The position numbers and the translations under genes were made by a program. Source: Streptomyces roseirectus (GTDB lineage: Bacteria; Actinomycetota; Actinomycetes; Streptomycetales; Streptomycetaceae). From it: 64,000 bases of DNA. Positions 54,125 to 62,184 of this stretch are shown here, one piece after another. Numbering within the stretch: the first letter of the stretch is position 1; every line of letters begins with the position of its first letter. The notes beneath the pieces were generated by a model. That model saw nothing but the letters and a program-made list of their open reading frames with translations, was not told where the DNA came from and did not search any database. The stretch is taken from positions 186,001 to 250,000 of the forward strand of contig NZ_CP060828.1 in assembly GCF_014489635.1 (NCBI RefSeq), given 5' to 3'.

Positions 54125-55395
54125 GCGGGCCCGGCGACGACATGTACGCGCTGGTGGAGCGGCTGTACCCGCTGTGCCGCAGCATCACCGGCGACGGGGT
54201 GCGCGCCACCTTGGAGATCGTCGGCGAACTCCTCCCGCTGACCGTGCACGAGGTGCCGACCGGCACGCAGGTCCTGGACTGGACGATCCCGCAGGAGTGG
54301 AACATCCGGGACGCGTACGTCGCCGACGCGGACGGCCGGCGCGTCGTCGACTTCGCCGCGTCGAGCCTGCACGTGCTCGGCTACAGCGTGCCGGTGCACC
54401 GGACGATGCCGCTGGCGGAGCTCCGCGCCCACCTGCACACGCTGCCTGAGCATCCCTCCTGGGTGCCGTACCGCACCAGCTACTACCAGCCCGCCTGGGG
54501 TTTCTGCCTGGCCCAGGAGACGCTGGACGCATTGCCGGACGGCGACTACGAGGTGCGGATCGACTCGACGCTGGCCGACGGCCACCTCACCTACGCCGAG
54601 CACGTGATCCCCGGTCAGGTCGCCGACGAGGTGATCGTCTCCTGCCACGTCTGCCATCCGTCGCTGGCCAACGACAACCTCGCCGGGATCGCGGTGGCGA
54701 CGTACCTGGCCCGCGCGCTGGCCGAGGGCAACCCGTACTACACGTACCGGTTCGTCTTCGCGCCCGGCACGATCGGCGCGATCACCTGGCTGGCCCGCAA
54801 CGCGGACCACGTCGACAAGGTCAGGCACGGCCTGGTGCTGGCCTGCGCCGGGGACGCGGGGCAGCTGACGTACAAGCGGTCCCGGCGCGGCGACGCCGAG
54901 ATCGACCAGGTGCTGCGGCACGTCCTGGCCGCCTCCGGGCGCCCGCACCGCGTCACGGAGTTCACCCCGTACGGGTACGACGAACGCCAGTACTGCTCCC
55001 CCGGGTTCGACCTGGGTGTGGGCTCGCTCAGCCGGACCCCGTACGCGGGGTATCCCGAGTACCACACGTCGGCGGACGACCTCGGTTTCGTCTCACCGGC
55101 GGCGATGGCCGACACGCTCGCCGTGTGCCGGGAGGCGTTCGCGGTGCTGGACCGCAACCGGCGCTACGTCAACCTCAGCCCGTACGGGGAGCCGCAGCTG
55201 GGGCGGCGCGGGCTGTACGACGCGCTGGGCGGGCGCAGTGACGCGAAACAGGCCCAGATGGCGATGCTCTGGGTGCTGAGCCTCGCGGACGGGGAGCACG
55301 GTCTGCTGGATGTCGCCGAGCGCTCGGGGCTGGCGTTCGACACCGTCGCCGCGGCGGCCGACGCCCTGTGCGGCGCCGGGCTGATCAAGGCGTGA
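54121..55395 (+). CDS. DUF4910-type M28-like aminopeptidase with C-terminal winged helix
   Basis: A 424-residue protein recognised from surface-glycan loci. The N-terminal segment has LYPLCRSITGDGVRATLEIV and TGTQVLDWTIPQEWNIRDAYV. Next comes the peptidase-like core with zinc-ligand region SCHVCHPSLANDNLAGIAVA, GDAGQLTYKRSRRGDAEID and YHTSADDLGFVSP, and a C-terminal helix-turn-helix-like domain (LLDVAERSGLAFDTVAAAADAL). The metal ligands look intact. The real substrate in glycan pathways is unknown; amide hydrolysis on a sugar is conceivable. GTG overlaps the SDR stop by 4 bp. Confidence 0.85.
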   Translation: MSGPGDDMYALVERLYPLCRSITGDGVRATLEIVGELLPLTVHEVPTGTQVLDWTIPQEWNIRDAYVADADGRRVVDFAASSLHVLGYSVPVHRTMPLAELRAHLHTLPEHPSWVPYRTSYYQPAWGFCLAQETLDALPDGDYEVRIDSTLADGHLTYAEHVIPGQVADEVIVSCHVCHPSLANDNLAGIAVATYLARALAEGNPYYTYRFVFAPGTIGAITWLARNADHVDKVRHGLVLACAGDAGQLTYKRSRRGDAEIDQVLRHVLAASGRPHRVTEFTPYGYDERQYCSPGFDLGVGSLSRTPYAGYPEYHTSADDLGFVSPAAMADTLAVCREAFAVLDRNRRYVNLSPYGEPQLGRRGLYDALGGRSDAKQAQMAMLWVLSLADGEHGLLDVAERSGLAFDTVAAAADALCGAGLIKA

Positions 55396-56717
55396 CGGCG
55401 GTGCGCGCCACGACCGGGGCCGGGTCCGCGAAGTCCGCCGAGCCTGCCAGGTCCGCCCGGCGGGCCCTGGTCGGGCGGCTGTCGTGGGGGCTGGCGGACC
55501 AGGCGGCGTCCAGCGTCTCCAACTTCGTGGTGGGCGTCTACGTGGCCCGCTCGCTGGGGGTGACCGCGTTCGGGGTGTTCAGCCTGGCCTGGGTGACCTA
55601 CGGCGTGGTGCTGAACGTGTCCCGGGGGCTGGCCACCGATCCGCTCGTGGTGCGGTTCAGCGGTGTGCCGGAGTGGTCCTGGCGGCGCGCGGTGGCCCGT
55701 GCGACGGGGACGGCGCTCGGGGTGGGGACTCTCCTCGGCGCGGTGTGCCTGGTGACGGGGCTCGCGCTCGGCGGGCAGGTGGGAGCGGCGTTCGCGTGTC
55801 TGGGCGTCCTGCTGCCGGGGCTGCTGCTCCAGGACGCGTGGCGGTTCTCGTTCTTCGCGGCGGGCGCCGGGCGCAAGGCGTTCGTCAACGACGTCGTGTG
55901 GGCGCTAGCGCTCGTCCCGGCCCTGCTGATCGCGGCTCGGGTGGGCGGCGTGGGCGCGTTCGTGCTGGCGTGGGGGGCGTCGGCGGCGGTCGCGGCCGGG
56001 TACGGCGTCGTGCAGTGCGGGGTGCGGCCCCGGGTCGGTCAGGCGCGCGGGTGGCTGCGCGAGCAGCGCGACCTCGGCTACCGGTACCTGGTGGAGAACG
56101 TCAGCCTCAGTGGGGCGAGCCAGGTGCGGGCGTACGGGCTCGGCGTGATCGTCGGGGTCGGCGCGGTGGGGGCGGTGCGGGGCGCGGAGCTGCTGCTCGG
56201 GCCGTTCCTCGCCGTCCTCATGGGCCTGTCGCTGGTGACCGTCCCGGAGGCGGCGCGGGTCCTGCGCCGGGCGCCGCACCGGCTGGGCCGGTTCTGTCTC
56301 CTGCTGGGCGGCGGGCAGGCCGGCGCGGCGCTGCTGTGGGGCGGGGCGCTGCTGCTGATGCCGGGCCGGGTGGGTGAACTCGCCCTCGGTGACGTCTGGC
56401 AGTCCGCGTCCGAGCTGATCGTGCCGATCACCCTGGGGGTCGCGGGCGCCGGGCTCGGCACCGGCGCGGCGGCCGGGCTGCGCGCCCTCGGCGCCGCCCG
56501 CCGCAGCCTGCGCTGCCAGCTCTACGCCTCCACCGCCTACGCCGGGGGCGGCCTCGGCGGCGCCGCGCTGGCCGGCACGGTCGGCTCGGCCTGGGGGGTC
56601 GCCGCCGCGACGCTCAGCGCCTCCGCCGTGTGGTGGCTCCAACTGCGCTCCGCCCTGCGCGCGCACCGCCCCGACACCGATCCCGAAACTCCTGAAGTTC
56701 CCGAATCGAGGACCTGA
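55392..56717 (+). CDS. Polysaccharide flippase-like membrane protein (Wzx/MOP)
   Basis: A 441-residue protein with about twelve hydrophobic segments. The first (WGLADQAASSVSNFVVGVYVARSLG) is typical of Wzx/MOP exporters; later landmarks are VVRFSGVPEWSWRRAVA and LLLGPFLAVLMGLSLVTVPEA. It should flip the lipid-linked repeat unit to the outer face for the Wzy-like polymerase. GTG overlaps the DUF4910 stop by 4 bp, and its TGA shares one base with the next ATG. The C-terminal tail is short and hydrophilic. Confidence 0.82.
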   Translation: MTAVRATTGAGSAKSAEPARSARRALVGRLSWGLADQAASSVSNFVVGVYVARSLGVTAFGVFSLAWVTYGVVLNVSRGLATDPLVVRFSGVPEWSWRRAVARATGTALGVGTLLGAVCLVTGLALGGQVGAAFACLGVLLPGLLLQDAWRFSFFAAGAGRKAFVNDVVWALALVPALLIAARVGGVGAFVLAWGASAAVAAGYGVVQCGVRPRVGQARGWLREQRDLGYRYLVENVSLSGASQVRAYGLGVIVGVGAVGAVRGAELLLGPFLAVLMGLSLVTVPEAARVLRRAPHRLGRFCLLLGGGQAGAALLWGGALLLMPGRVGELALGDVWQSASELIVPITLGVAGAGLGTGAAAGLRALGAARRSLRCQLYASTAYAGGGLGGAALAGTVGSAWGVAAATLSASAVWWLQLRSALRAHRPDTDPETPEVPESRT

Positions 56718-57664
56718 TGACCGACCGTCCCAGGCTGAGCATCGGCCTGCCCGTCTACAACGGCGAGGAGTACCTGGCCGAGTCGTTCGACGCGCTGCTC
56801 GGGCAGACGTACGAGGATTTCGAGCTGGTCGTCTCCGACAACGCCTCGACCGACGGCACCGAGGACGTCTGCCGCCGGTACGCCGCGAAGGACTCCCGTA
56901 TCCGCTACCTGCGGCTGCCCCGCAACATCGGCGCGGCCCCGAACCACACCTACGTGTTCACCCAGTGCCGCGGCGAACTCTTCAAGTGGGCCTCGCACGA
57001 CGACCTGTACGCCCGCGACCTGCTGCGGCGCTGCGTCGAGGCGCTGGACGAGCGGCCCGAGGTGATCCTCGCCCACGCGGACCAGGCCGTCATCGACGGC
57101 GACGGCCGGGTGACCGTGCCCTACGCGTACACGCTCGCGACCGCCTCCCCGCACGCGCCGGAGCGGTTCCGCAGCTTCCTGTTCGAGGCCGGCGGCGACG
57201 ACTTCTACGGCGTGATGCGCGCCGACGTGCTGCGCCGTGTGAAGCCGCACGACAGCTACCACCACGCGGACCGCACGTTCGTCGCCCAGCTCGTCCTCAG
57301 CGGGCCCTTCCACCAGGTGCCGGAGCTGCTGTACTTCCGGCGCGACCATCCCACGCGGGCCGAGCGGGCGAACCCCTCGAAGCGGTCCCGGTGCGTCAAC
57401 CTGGATCCGCGCCGGGCGGGGTTGCTGCATCCGACGCCCCGGCTGCTCGCCGAGTACGTGTGGGGGTTCGTCTCGGCGATCCGGCGGGCGCCGCTGTCCG
57501 CGGCGGACCGGCGGGCCTGCTACAGGCATCTGGCGGCGTGGATGAGCAGCAGGGCGCGGCCGGGCGCCGGGGAGCGGGTGGAGGACCGGGCGCCGGTCGA
57601 TCCGGCGTCGCTGACGGTGTCGGTGGACGCGCTGGTCGCGGGCCGGGAGGGGCGGGGGACGTGA
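56717..57664 (+). CDS. GT-A glycosyltransferase, family 2
   Basis: A 315-residue inverting glycosyltransferase. It starts LSIGLPVYNGEEYLAESFDALLGQTYEDFELVVSDNAST, and the metal-binding region reads ELFKWASHDDLYARDLL, with the Asp pair as DxD equivalent. The protein fits the GT2 subgroup that adds side sugars in polysaccharide loci. No membrane helix. TGATG overlap with the flippase and 4-bp overlap with the pyruvyltransferase gene. Confidence 0.9.
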   Translation: MTDRPRLSIGLPVYNGEEYLAESFDALLGQTYEDFELVVSDNASTDGTEDVCRRYAAKDSRIRYLRLPRNIGAAPNHTYVFTQCRGELFKWASHDDLYARDLLRRCVEALDERPEVILAHADQAVIDGDGRVTVPYAYTLATASPHAPERFRSFLFEAGGDDFYGVMRADVLRRVKPHDSYHHADRTFVAQLVLSGPFHQVPELLYFRRDHPTRAERANPSKRSRCVNLDPRRAGLLHPTPRLLAEYVWGFVSAIRRAPLSAADRRACYRHLAAWMSSRARPGAGERVEDRAPVDPASLTVSVDALVAGREGRGT

Positions 57665-58875
57665 GGTCTCGCACTCACCGGCCGTCCCGGCAACGCCCCG
57701 TGCGCGTCGGCGTGTTCGGGCTGCTCGGCTCCGGGAACCTCGGCAACGACGGGTCCCTCGAAGCGCTGCTCGGGTACCTGCGTGCCGCGCGCCCGGACGC
57801 GGTCGTGGACGCGCTGTGCGGCGGGCCCGAGGCCGTGTCCGCGCGGTTCGGGATCCCGGCGACGCGGCTGCACTGGTACCGGGGCGAGTACCGGACGGCG
57901 TCCCGCGCGGGCGCGGTCGTCGGCAAAGGGATCGGGAAGCTCGTCGACGCCGTCCGCACCGCCGCCTGGGTGCGCCGGCACGACGTGGTGATCGTGCCGG
58001 GCATGGGCGTCCTGGAGGCGACGCTGCCGCTGCGGCCCTGGGGGTTCCCGTACGCGCTGTTCCTGCTGTGCGCGAGCGGGCGGCTGACGCGGACGCCGGT
58101 CGCGCTGGTCGGGGTCGGGGCCGCCCGCATCGGGAGCCGGCCGGTGCGGACGCTGGTGCGCTGGTCGGCGCGGCTCGCGGCCCACCGCTCCTACCGCGAC
58201 GACCTCTCGCGGGAGGCGATGCGGGCGATGGGCGTGGACACCTCGCGCGACGCGGTCCACCCCGACCTGGCGTTCGCCCTGCCGGCGCCGCCCGCAGGCC
58301 CGCCGTCGGACGTCGTCTGCGTCGGCGTGATGGCCTTCCACGGCGGCAACGACGACCGGGCGCGCGCCGAGGAGATCCACCGGCGCTATCTCGACGGGAC
58401 GGTCCGGTTCGTGCGCGCGCTGGTCGCCGAGGGCAGGCCGGTGCGGCTGCTCACCGGGGACGGCGTCGACGCGGCCGTGGTCGAGACGATCCTCGGCGCG
58501 GTGGACTCGCCGCTGGTCAGCGCCGCCGAGACGGCGTCGCTCGCCGACCTGATGAAGGAGACGGCCGCCGCCGGCGCCGTCGTCGCGACCCGATACCACA
58601 ACCTGATCTGCGCGCTGCGGGCCGGCACCCCGACGCTCGCCCTCACCTACGCGGCGAAGAGCGGCGCGCTCATGGACCGCATGGGGCTGGCCGCGTACTG
58701 CCACCCGGCCGACGAGGTCGACGCCGAGCGGCTGCTCGCGCGGTTCCGGGAGCTGGAGAAGAACGCCCCCGACCTGCGGCGGGTCCTCGCCGAGCGCAAC
58801 CTCGCCGCCGCCCGGGAACTCGACGCGCACTTCACCGCCCTGACCATGGCCCTGTTTCCTGCGGAGGTTTCGTGA
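57661..58875 (+). CDS. Polysaccharide pyruvyltransferase family protein
   Basis: A 404-residue protein of the CsaB/WcaK type, which transfers pyruvate from PEP to a sugar as a ketal, or to related acceptors. Landmarks are VFGLLGSGNLGNDGSLEALLGYL at the N-terminus, VIVPGMGVLEA, and ATRYHNLICALRAGTPTLALTYAAKSGALMDRMGL near the end (R-x-H-x-L-I motif with the catalytic His). A pyruvate ketal would add another negative charge to the polymer. GTG overlaps the GT2 stop by 4 bp. Confidence 0.88.
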   Translation: MRSRTHRPSRQRPVRVGVFGLLGSGNLGNDGSLEALLGYLRAARPDAVVDALCGGPEAVSARFGIPATRLHWYRGEYRTASRAGAVVGKGIGKLVDAVRTAAWVRRHDVVIVPGMGVLEATLPLRPWGFPYALFLLCASGRLTRTPVALVGVGAARIGSRPVRTLVRWSARLAAHRSYRDDLSREAMRAMGVDTSRDAVHPDLAFALPAPPAGPPSDVVCVGVMAFHGGNDDRARAEEIHRRYLDGTVRFVRALVAEGRPVRLLTGDGVDAAVVETILGAVDSPLVSAAETASLADLMKETAAAGAVVATRYHNLICALRAGTPTLALTYAAKSGALMDRMGLAAYCHPADEVDAERLLARFRELEKNAPDLRRVLAERNLAAARELDAHFTALTMALFPAEVS

Positions 58876-59423
58876 AAGCGACCGAAGTACCGGCGATCGC
58901 CGGCGCGTTCCTGTTCGAGCCGACGCCGTACGCCGACGAACGCGGCTTCTTCTGCCGCACGTTCGACGCCGAGGTGGTCCGCTCGGTGGGCCTCGACCCG
59001 GACGCGTTCGTGCAGGACAGCCTGTCGCGGTCGGTGCGGGGCGTGCTGCGCGGGCTGCACCTGCGCTCGGGCGCCGGGGAGGCGAAGCTCGTGCGGTGCT
59101 CCTACGGGCGGGTCTTCGACGTCGTCGTCGACCTGCGCCCCGACTCGCCGACCTACCTGGGGCAGGCGCACGTCGAGCTGTCCGGGGAGACGCAGGTGAC
59201 CCTGTACGTCCCGGCGGGGTGCGCGCACGGGTTCCAGGCGCTCACCGAGACCGCCGACGTCTCGTACCGCATCGACCGGCCGCACGACCCGTCCGAGGAC
59301 GTCACGATCGCGTTCGACGACCCCGAACTCGCCGTGCCCTGGCCACTGCCGGCCACCTCGGTGTCCCGGCGCGACCGCGAGGCACCGAGCCTCGCCGACG
59401 TGCTCAAGCGCAGGGAGGGCTGA
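58872..59423 (+). CDS. RmlC-like nucleotide-sugar 3,5-epimerase
   Basis: A 183-residue cupin epimerase. It has DERGFFCRTFDAEV, the substrate loop QDSLSRSVRGVLRGLHLRSG holding the catalytic His, KLVRCSYGRVFDVVVDLR and VPAGCAHGFQALTETADVSY. It epimerises C3 and/or C5 of a 4-keto-6-deoxy sugar; here the substrate would be the product of the SDR and methyltransferase route rather than dTDP-rhamnose precursors, as no RmlA, RmlB or RmlD is present. GTG overlaps the preceding stop by 4 bp. Confidence 0.9.
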   Translation: MKATEVPAIAGAFLFEPTPYADERGFFCRTFDAEVVRSVGLDPDAFVQDSLSRSVRGVLRGLHLRSGAGEAKLVRCSYGRVFDVVVDLRPDSPTYLGQAHVELSGETQVTLYVPAGCAHGFQALTETADVSYRIDRPHDPSEDVTIAFDDPELAVPWPLPATSVSRRDREAPSLADVLKRREG

Positions 59424-59424
59424 C

Positions 59425-60750
59425 ATGGACGCCGGAGAACCGCGCCTGCCCCGGTCCCGGGCCGCCAACGAGCGGCTGCACGCCCTGGTCCCCGGGGGCG
59501 CGCACACCTACGCCAAGGGCGACGACCAGTACCCCGAGCACCTGGCGCCGGTCATCAGCCACGGGCTCGGCGCGCACGTGTGGGACGTCGACGGCAACCG
59601 GTACATCGAGTACGGCTCCGGTCTGCGCTCGGTCAGCCTCGGGCACGCCCACCCCCGGGTGGTCGAGGCCGTGCGACGGGAGGTCGGGCGGGGCACCAAC
59701 TTCGTGCGGCCGTCCTTCGTCGAGGTCGAGGCCGCAGAACGGTTCCTCGCGACAGTGCCGACCGCCGAGATGGTCAAGTTCGCCAAGAACGGCTCCGACG
59801 CGACGACCGCCGCCGTCCGCCTCGCCCGCGCCGTCACCGGGCGCCCCCTCGTCGCGCTCTGCGCCGACCATCCGTTCTTCTCCGTCGACGACTGGTTCAT
59901 CGGGACGACGCCGATGTCCGCCGGGGTGCCGTCCGCGACGGGCGCGCTGACCGTGACGTTCCCGTACGGGGACCTCGCCGCCACGGAAGCGCTGCTGGCC
60001 CGGCACGCCGGGGAGATCGCCTGCCTCGTCCTGGAGCCGGCCACCCACGCCGAGCCGCCGCCCGGCTATCTCGCCGCCCTCCGCGACCTCGCCCACCGGC
60101 ACGGGTGCGTCCTCGTCTTCGACGAGATGATCACCGGGTTCCGCTGGTCCGAGGCGGGCGCGCAGGGCCTCTACGGCGTCACCCCCGACCTCTCCACCTT
60201 CGGCAAGGCCCTCGGCAACGGGTTCGCGGTCTCCGCGCTGGCCGGACGCCGCGAACTGATGGAACGGGGCGGGCTGCGCCACCCCGGCGAGCGGGTGTTC
60301 CTGCTCTCCACGACCCACGGGGCGGAGACCCACTCACTCGCCGCCGCCATGACCGTGCAGGCCATCTACACCGAGGAGGGGGTAACGGCCCGGCTGCACG
60401 CCCTCGGGGAACGGCTGGCCGCCGGGGTCCGGGAGGCGGCCGCCGCTGCGGGCGTCGGTGACCACGTCGTCGTGCGGGGGCGGGCCAGCAACCTCGTCTT
60501 CGCCACGCTGGACGAGGAACTGCGGCCCTCCCAGCCCTACCGGACCCTGTTCCTGCGGCAGTTGCTCGCGGGCGGGGTGCTGGCACCGTCGCTCGTGGTC
60601 AGCGCCGCGCTGGACGAGGCCGACATCGACCGGACCGTCGAGGTGGTGGGTCAGGCGTGCGCGGTCTACCGGAAGGCACTGGACAGCGGAGGGCCGGGGG
60701 CATGGACCGGGGGGAGGCCGGTGAAGCCGGTGTTCCGGAGGCTGGCGTGA
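59425..60750 (+). CDS. Class III aminotransferase, glutamate-1-semialdehyde aminomutase-like
   Basis: A 441-residue PLP enzyme with VPGGAHTYAKGDDQYP at the N-terminus, NGSDATTAAVRLARA for phosphate binding, FDEMITGFRW and the lysine segment STFGKALGNGFAVSALAG. In glycan operons this group transaminates keto sugars or makes a linked amino acid rather than heme precursor. The ATG is one base after the epimerase stop. It is the last gene of the operon. Its final codons (PVFRRLA-stop) form the first unit of the 44-bp tandem repeat that follows, so the C-terminus may have been reshaped by repeat expansion. Confidence 0.88.
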   Translation: MDAGEPRLPRSRAANERLHALVPGGAHTYAKGDDQYPEHLAPVISHGLGAHVWDVDGNRYIEYGSGLRSVSLGHAHPRVVEAVRREVGRGTNFVRPSFVEVEAAERFLATVPTAEMVKFAKNGSDATTAAVRLARAVTGRPLVALCADHPFFSVDDWFIGTTPMSAGVPSATGALTVTFPYGDLAATEALLARHAGEIACLVLEPATHAEPPPGYLAALRDLAHRHGCVLVFDEMITGFRWSEAGAQGLYGVTPDLSTFGKALGNGFAVSALAGRRELMERGGLRHPGERVFLLSTTHGAETHSLAAAMTVQAIYTEEGVTARLHALGERLAAGVREAAAAAGVGDHVVVRGRASNLVFATLDEELRPSQPYRTLFLRQLLAGGVLAPSLVVSAALDEADIDRTVEVVGQACAVYRKALDSGGPGAWTGGRPVKPVFRRLA

Positions 60751-61232
60751 GGGGGGCGGTCCGGGGCCGGGCGGTGTTCCGGAGGGCGGCCTGAGCAGGG
60801 CGGTCCGGGGCCGGGCGGTGTTCCAGAAGCCGGCCTGAGCAGGGCGGCCCGGGGCCGGGCGGTGTTCCAGAAGCCAGCCTGAGCAGGGCGGCCCGGGGCC
60901 GGGCGGTGTTCCAGAAGCCGGCCTGAGCAGGGCGGGCCGGGGCCGGGCGGTGAGGCCGGTGCTTCGTGGGTCGGCCGAGCGGGGCGGGCCGGGGGCAGAG
61001 GGTGAGGCCCGTGTTCCGGAAGCTGGCCTGAGCGGGATGGGCCGGGGGGCAGGGCCGTGACGGAGGCTGGCCTGAGCGGGATGGGCCGGGGCAGGACGGT
61101 GAAGCGGTGTCCCGGAGGCCGGCGTGAGCGGGGCGCTCCGGGGGGCCGGGCGGTGTTCCGGAGGGCGGCCTGAGCGGGGCGGTCCGGAGCCGGGGGGTGA
61201 GGCCGGTGTTCCGGGGGTCGGCTTGAGTGGGC
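60730..61232. repeat. 44-bp tandem repeat array beginning inside the aminotransferase gene
   Basis: GTGTTCC recurs at 60730, 60774, 60818, 60862 and 60906, exactly 44 bp apart. The unit also contains CCTGAGCAGGGCGG and CCGGGGCCGGGCGG. Copies 3-5 are almost identical. Further copies, with variable length and more changes, run to about 61232. The period is not a multiple of three, so the array is not coding. It fills the whole gap to the PAP2 gene. Confidence 0.95.
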
Positions 61233-61265
61233 TCGTCCGGGGGCGGTGGGGTGGGTGGCGTGGTG

Positions 61266-61973
61266 TCAGCGGGGGTGGTGTGGGCCGGTGTCGGGGGTTC
61301 GGTCCGGGAGTCGGGCCGCCGTGCGGTCCACCGCCCAGGCCGTCGCCGGGGTCGCCGCCAGGGCGGTGCAGCAGCCGCCGAGGACGTCGGTCGGGTAGTG
61401 GGCGCCGAGGACGACCTGTGCCCAGCCCATGAGGGCGCCGGCGGCCAGCGCCGAGCCGAGGACGAGTGCCGTGCCGGCCGCCCGTCCGAGGCCGAGGCGG
61501 CTCGCGGCGAGCAGGGCGACGGCCAGGGCGAGCGCCGTGAGGAAGGCGGTGTGGCCGCTGGGGTAGGACAGGTTGCCGGCGCCGTGGATGGTGCGCCCCG
61601 ACACGTGCTTGAGCAGCGTCGCCGCGACGACACTCGTCCCGGTGCCGGCGACGACGAGCACGGCCGCCCTCGGCCGCCGCACCACCAGGCACCCGAGCAC
61701 GGCGGCCCCGATCAGCGGCACCGCTCCCCCGGGCTCCCCCAGGAAGTCGACGGCGAGCGCGAACCGCCGCCACGGCTCCCCCACCCCCTCGACGGCGGCC
61801 CAGATCCGCTCGTCCACCGCGCCGGGCTCCCCGTCACCGGCGAACAGCACACCGAGCACGGCGACGACCGTCGCGGCGAGGACCGCGCACAGCACGAGCG
61901 GCACCCACAACACCGGACCGACGAGGGGACGACTCGCCCTCAGCTCCCCCGCAGCCGTACGCCCGCCGCCCAT
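61266..61973 (-). CDS. PAP2-family membrane phosphatase
   Basis: A 235-residue membrane protein with about six helices. The PAP2 signature is complete: KHVSGRTIHGAG (motif 1, K-x6-R-P-like with altered end), YPSGHTAFLTALALA (motif 2, catalytic His) and GAHYPTDVLGG (motif 3, His-Asp). Such enzymes dephosphorylate lipid phosphates such as undecaprenyl pyrophosphate or phosphatidic acid outside the membrane. Recycling of the carrier lipid used by the adjacent polysaccharide operon is plausible but unproven. The ATG at 61973 has GAGGGGG upstream; upstream frames lack one. Gap 61974-62184: nothing seen. Confidence 0.85.
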   Translation of the reverse strand: MGGGRTAAGELRASRPLVGPVLWVPLVLCAVLAATVVAVLGVLFAGDGEPGAVDERIWAAVEGVGEPWRRFALAVDFLGEPGGAVPLIGAAVLGCLVVRRPRAAVLVVAGTGTSVVAATLLKHVSGRTIHGAGNLSYPSGHTAFLTALALAVALLAASRLGLGRAAGTALVLGSALAAGALMGWAQVVLGAHYPTDVLGGCCTALAATPATAWAVDRTAARLPDRTPDTGPHHPR

Positions 61974-62184
61974 CAACGCCCCCTCGCCGCCGCCGACTTG
62001 GCCCTCCCCAGGAGCCACGGCCACCCTAACCGCCGCACGGCCCCGCCCCAGGGCCACGGCATCGGGTTTCCGTCATACCGGGGTCATCGGTGACGGACGG
62101 ACTTGGCGCCCTGATCCGACCCGACACCCCCGCGACGCGGCTGCGGTGGGTCACCTGGCCACGCTCCCACGGCCCGCCGTCGGT

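Noticed and set aside
60730..61232. CRISPR array or coding repeat
   Set aside because: The units abut with no spacers, and a 44-bp period cannot keep a reading frame.
60750..61633. Minus-strand Pro-rich proteins over the 44-bp repeats
   Set aside because: They are translations of repeat DNA with no ribosome site, and they overlap the PAP2 gene in another frame.
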